From Treponema sp. UBA4326 (GTDB lineage: Bacteria; Spirochaetota; Spirochaetia; Treponematales; Treponemataceae), in the NCBI GenBank assembly GCA_002393835.1, contig DGTW01000063.1, positions 1 through 7,029 on the forward strand: 7,029 nucleotides of DNA. Reading direction: 5' to 3'. The position numbers were made by a program, and so were the translations under genes. The notes under the pieces were generated by a model. The model was not told the DNA's origin. It saw nothing but the letters and a program-made list of their open reading frames with translations, and did not search any database. Position 1 is the stretch's first letter. Each line of letters starts with the position of its first letter. Below, piece by piece: positions 4,784 through 7,029 of this stretch.

Positions 4784-7029
4784 CTAATAATTGCTCCATT
4801 CCCAGTCTTTTGAGTATCTGCCATTAACAGCCTCACCGCGTAAACATGTGGCTAAAGAACTTGCATCATATGACGACATATCTACCACTTCATTCAACCT
4901 AATATGACGTGCACTCCAACCTGACTTTTTTCCAAAGGTAACAGAGTTAAGTTTTGAACATCCATAGAATGCACTATCTTTAATGGTTGTAATCGCACTT
5001 GGAATACTTACCATTTGAAGACTTGAACAATCATAAAATGATTGATATCCAATGTAATTATTGCACTTAGACATATCTATAGAAGTTAATCCTGTACAGC
5101 CATAAAATGCGTAATCCGGTATGTAATTTGCGGAATTACTATACTCAGAAGAAATCTCCTTCGGCATAATAACAGTTTTTAAGTTTGTACAACAATAAAA
5201 TGCTTTTGTTGGAATTGGAGTTGTACAATCAGACAAGTCTAATTTTACATATACGGATTTATTATTATTTAAAGCAGTTTTTAGAGTCGAATAATTAACA
5301 GCTGTCAGTTTTACGGTAACGGTTCCTGAACCAACATTACCAAGTATTGTATTCAGATTACCTGAACCGCATGTTATAGAAGTGCTCCATGAAGCATAAA
5401 GAGTTATATTTTCTGTAATTGCCTCACTAAAATTATATTTTAGTGAACCACCGTTTTCTGTAACCCATCCATCAAAGAAATATCCTGTTTTTTTGGGTGC
5501 AGATGGCTCGCTTGCACAATCTCCATCTCTAACAGTTTGAGCTAGTACAGACGAACCGCCATTTGAATTAAATGTTACTTTATATTTTGGACGCATATCA
5601 ATCCATTTAGCATATATCGTTGTAGAATTCATACTTGCAACAGGGATTTGAGTTACAGGATTTGTATAAGAAGAATCGAAAAACCACCCTTCAAACTCAA
5701 ATCCCTGTTTTGTTGGGTTTTCAAGAATTTTTGGGTTATCAAATGTTACTGATGTAGGATTATTCTTATTATTAGTTCCCCCATCTAACTTATAAGTAAT
5801 GTTGTATGTCTTAGGCACCCATTTCGCATAAAGAACAACATTGTTAATACTTCCTTCTGGAATTACAGTTTTTTTGTCAACAAAATTCTCATCTGTATAC
5901 CAGTTTGAAAATGAATAGCCTGTTCTAGAGGGGTTCTTCAAAGTTACTTCGGTAAAAATATCGTAAGTAGCTGGATTCGCTGAGTTGTTGATTCCGTCTA
6001 GAAGATTATTGTAAATTATTGCATATTTCGTAATACTAAATTTAGATATATAACCCACAGAACTTTTTATCTCTATTTCTGTATTCGTTATTTGCCCATT
6101 CGTATAATTCCAATCCCCATATTCATACCACCCCTCAAATGTATAACCTGCTACCTCTAAATTTGGGAGAGAAATTTTTGTTCCGTATTCAACTTGCTGA
6201 GAAGTTGTTTCTACAACATCGTATGTTCCATCCTTCTTTGGAATTCGCTTAAAAAAATATACAGAAAAAAGTCTTGTTTCTTCTTCGACTTTTTCTTTTC
6301 CACATATTGTACATGTATATGTCGTAATATTTTTTGATTCTGTTTTTGTTTTTACACCAGTTCCCCAGATATGATTTCCTAAATTAGCTTTTTGATCAGA
6401 ATGCTCGCATGTTGCGGCATGCCAATGATTCAAATCATCTGTAGTCCATGCAGTTGAAAACTTATGTGTATGAGCAAGTTTTGATATAACTTCTGTTCTT
6501 GTTTCTCCACAGTAAATACAATTATATGTTTTTTCACCTTCGCTTTCTTCAGTTGCAATCTTAGTTATAACACCCGAATTCCATGAGTGTGTCGCTAAAT
6601 CAGCCTTTTGGTCTGTATGCTCGCAGGTCGCCGCATGCCAGTGGTTCGTCTCGTCACTGCTCCATGTCGTAGCATACTTGTGCGTGTGGGCGAGTTTTGC
6701 AATCGGCTCTGTTTTGGTCGCATTGCATACCGTGCAGGTGTATTTTCTCTCTCCCTCAAGTTCCTCTGTAGATTCCCTCGCTATTACCCCCGAATCCCAT
6801 GTATGTGCAGCTAAATCAGCCCTCTGGTCTGTATGTTCACAAGTTGCCGCATGCCAGTGGTTCGTCTCGTCACTGCTCCATGCCGTAGCATACTTGTGCG
6901 TGTGGGCGAGTTTTGCAATCGGCTCTGTTTTGGTCGCATTGCATATCGTGCATGTGTATTTTCTCTCCCCTTCAAGTTCCTCGGTAGATTCCCGCGTCAC
7001 CACGCCCGAATCCCATGTATGTGCAGCTA
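4784..7029 (-). CDS. Repeat-rich surface protein: Cys/His repeats, Flg_new repeats, BspA-like LRRs (5' end outside window)
   Basis: The frame is open to the right edge, so the 747 visible residues are a C-terminal part; any signal peptide is unseen and an internal GTG at 7003 should not be taken as the start. Domain order by position: (1) 6269-7027, three and a half 72-residue repeats with HTHKY, NHWHAATCEH and YTCTxC; (2) about 5384-6268, four Listeria-Bacteroides (Flg_new, InlB B-type) repeats with the pattern GYxFxGWY...LYAKW, the first degenerate; (3) 5236-4931, about four BspA-like leucine-rich repeats (LRR_5) with AFYGCTGLTSI-type cores; (4) a tail ending SKDWEWSNY. Such proteins are secreted or surface-exposed and often bind host or bacterial ligands. 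No membrane anchor, LPXTG motif or sorting domain is seen at the C-terminus. The binding partner is unknown. Confidence 0.9.
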   Translation of the reverse strand, partial: AAHTWDSGVVTRESTEELEGERKYTCTICNATKTEPIAKLAHTHKYATAWSSDETNHWHAATCEHTDQRADLAAHTWDSGVIARESTEELEGERKYTCTVCNATKTEPIAKLAHTHKYATTWSSDETNHWHAATCEHTDQKADLATHSWNSGVITKIATEESEGEKTYNCIYCGETRTEVISKLAHTHKFSTAWTTDDLNHWHAATCEHSDQKANLGNHIWGTGVKTKTESKNITTYTCTICGKEKVEEETRLFSVYFFKRIPKKDGTYDVVETTSQQVEYGTKISLPNLEVAGYTFEGWYEYGDWNYTNGQITNTEIEIKSSVGYISKFSITKYAIIYNNLLDGINNSANPATYDIFTEVTLKNPSRTGYSFSNWYTDENFVDKKTVIPEGSINNVVLYAKWVPKTYNITYKLDGGTNNKNNPTSVTFDNPKILENPTKQGFEFEGWFFDSSYTNPVTQIPVASMNSTTIYAKWIDMRPKYKVTFNSNGGSSVLAQTVRDGDCASEPSAPKKTGYFFDGWVTENGGSLKYNFSEAITENITLYASWSTSITCGSGNLNTILGNVGSGTVTVKLTAVNYSTLKTALNNNKSVYVKLDLSDCTTPIPTKAFYCCTNLKTVIMPKEISSEYSNSANYIPDYAFYGCTGLTSIDMSKCNNYIGYQSFYDCSSLQMVSIPSAITTIKDSAFYGCSKLNSVTFGKKSGWSARHIRLNEVVDMSSYDASSLATCLRGEAVNGRYSKDWEWSNY
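6269..7027 (-). repeat. 216-bp in-frame tandem repeats (three full or near-full units plus a partial)
   Basis: Unit boundaries at HTHKY are 6904-6689, 6688-6473 and 6472-6269 (the last about 68 codons), with a partial unit at 7027-6905. Each unit holds His at 1, 3, 16, 18, 24 and 34, and Cys at 22, 57 and 60, spaced in a way that could bind zinc. The outer copies are nearly identical in DNA (by eye about 11 differences in 125 bases between 6689-6813 and 6905-7029), while the inner ones are diverged and AT-rich. Confidence 0.92.

Noticed and set aside
6995..7003. GTG at 7003 as the start of the surface protein
   Set aside because: The repeat continues upstream in frame (AAHTWDSG) to the window edge, so the GTG is an internal valine codon.
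6269..7027. Regular repeats as a CRISPR array
   Set aside because: The 216-bp units are contiguous, in frame and encode a conserved protein repeat; there are no spacers.

Overview
The window looks like chromosomal DNA of an anaerobic, host-associated spirochaete, most likely a Treponema. The main reason is a large surface-type protein that combines Cys/His-rich repeats, Listeria-Bacteroides (Flg_new) repeats and BspA-like leucine-rich repeats. An iron-sulfur redox operon, an HD-GYP remnant and moderate GC with AT-rich stretches also fit. The genus is an inference from protein content; no rRNA or tRNA is present to confirm it. Every gene I can support lies on the minus strand, so the window reads right to left.

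From the right edge: (1) 7029-4784 is the C-terminal 747 codons of a repeat-built surface protein whose N-terminus is outside the window. (2) 4783-4311 is a degenerate stretch with hairpins, a probable dispersed repeat, a good minus-strand promoter, a 51-codon ORF and the last ~50 codons of an HD-GYP phosphodiesterase gene. (3) 4310-2286 is a redox cluster. It holds a Crp/Fnr regulator, a 117-bp control region with three palindromes, a 2x[4Fe-4S] ferredoxin, a NapH-like membrane iron-sulfur protein overlapping it by 4 bp, and a cysteine-rich C_GCAxxG_C_C protein. (4) 2164-1862 is a 100-residue protein of unknown function with its own extended -10 promoter. (5) 1861-1761 is a repeat-like gap with a palindrome. 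(6) 1760-1 is a Uup-type ABC-F ATPase, cut by the left edge, with a probable palindromic repeat inside its C-terminal linker.

The most coherent functional unit is the redox cluster. The regulator keeps the Arg-Glu pair that E. coli CRP uses to read GTGA. A TGTGA-N5-TCACA palindrome sits just upstream of a plausible -10 for the ferredoxin gene, so a local regulatory circuit is likely. The three downstream products look like a soluble electron carrier, a membrane electron-transfer subunit and a small terminal thiol or metal protein. Their substrate cannot be read from the sequence, and this is the best candidate here for an undescribed system.
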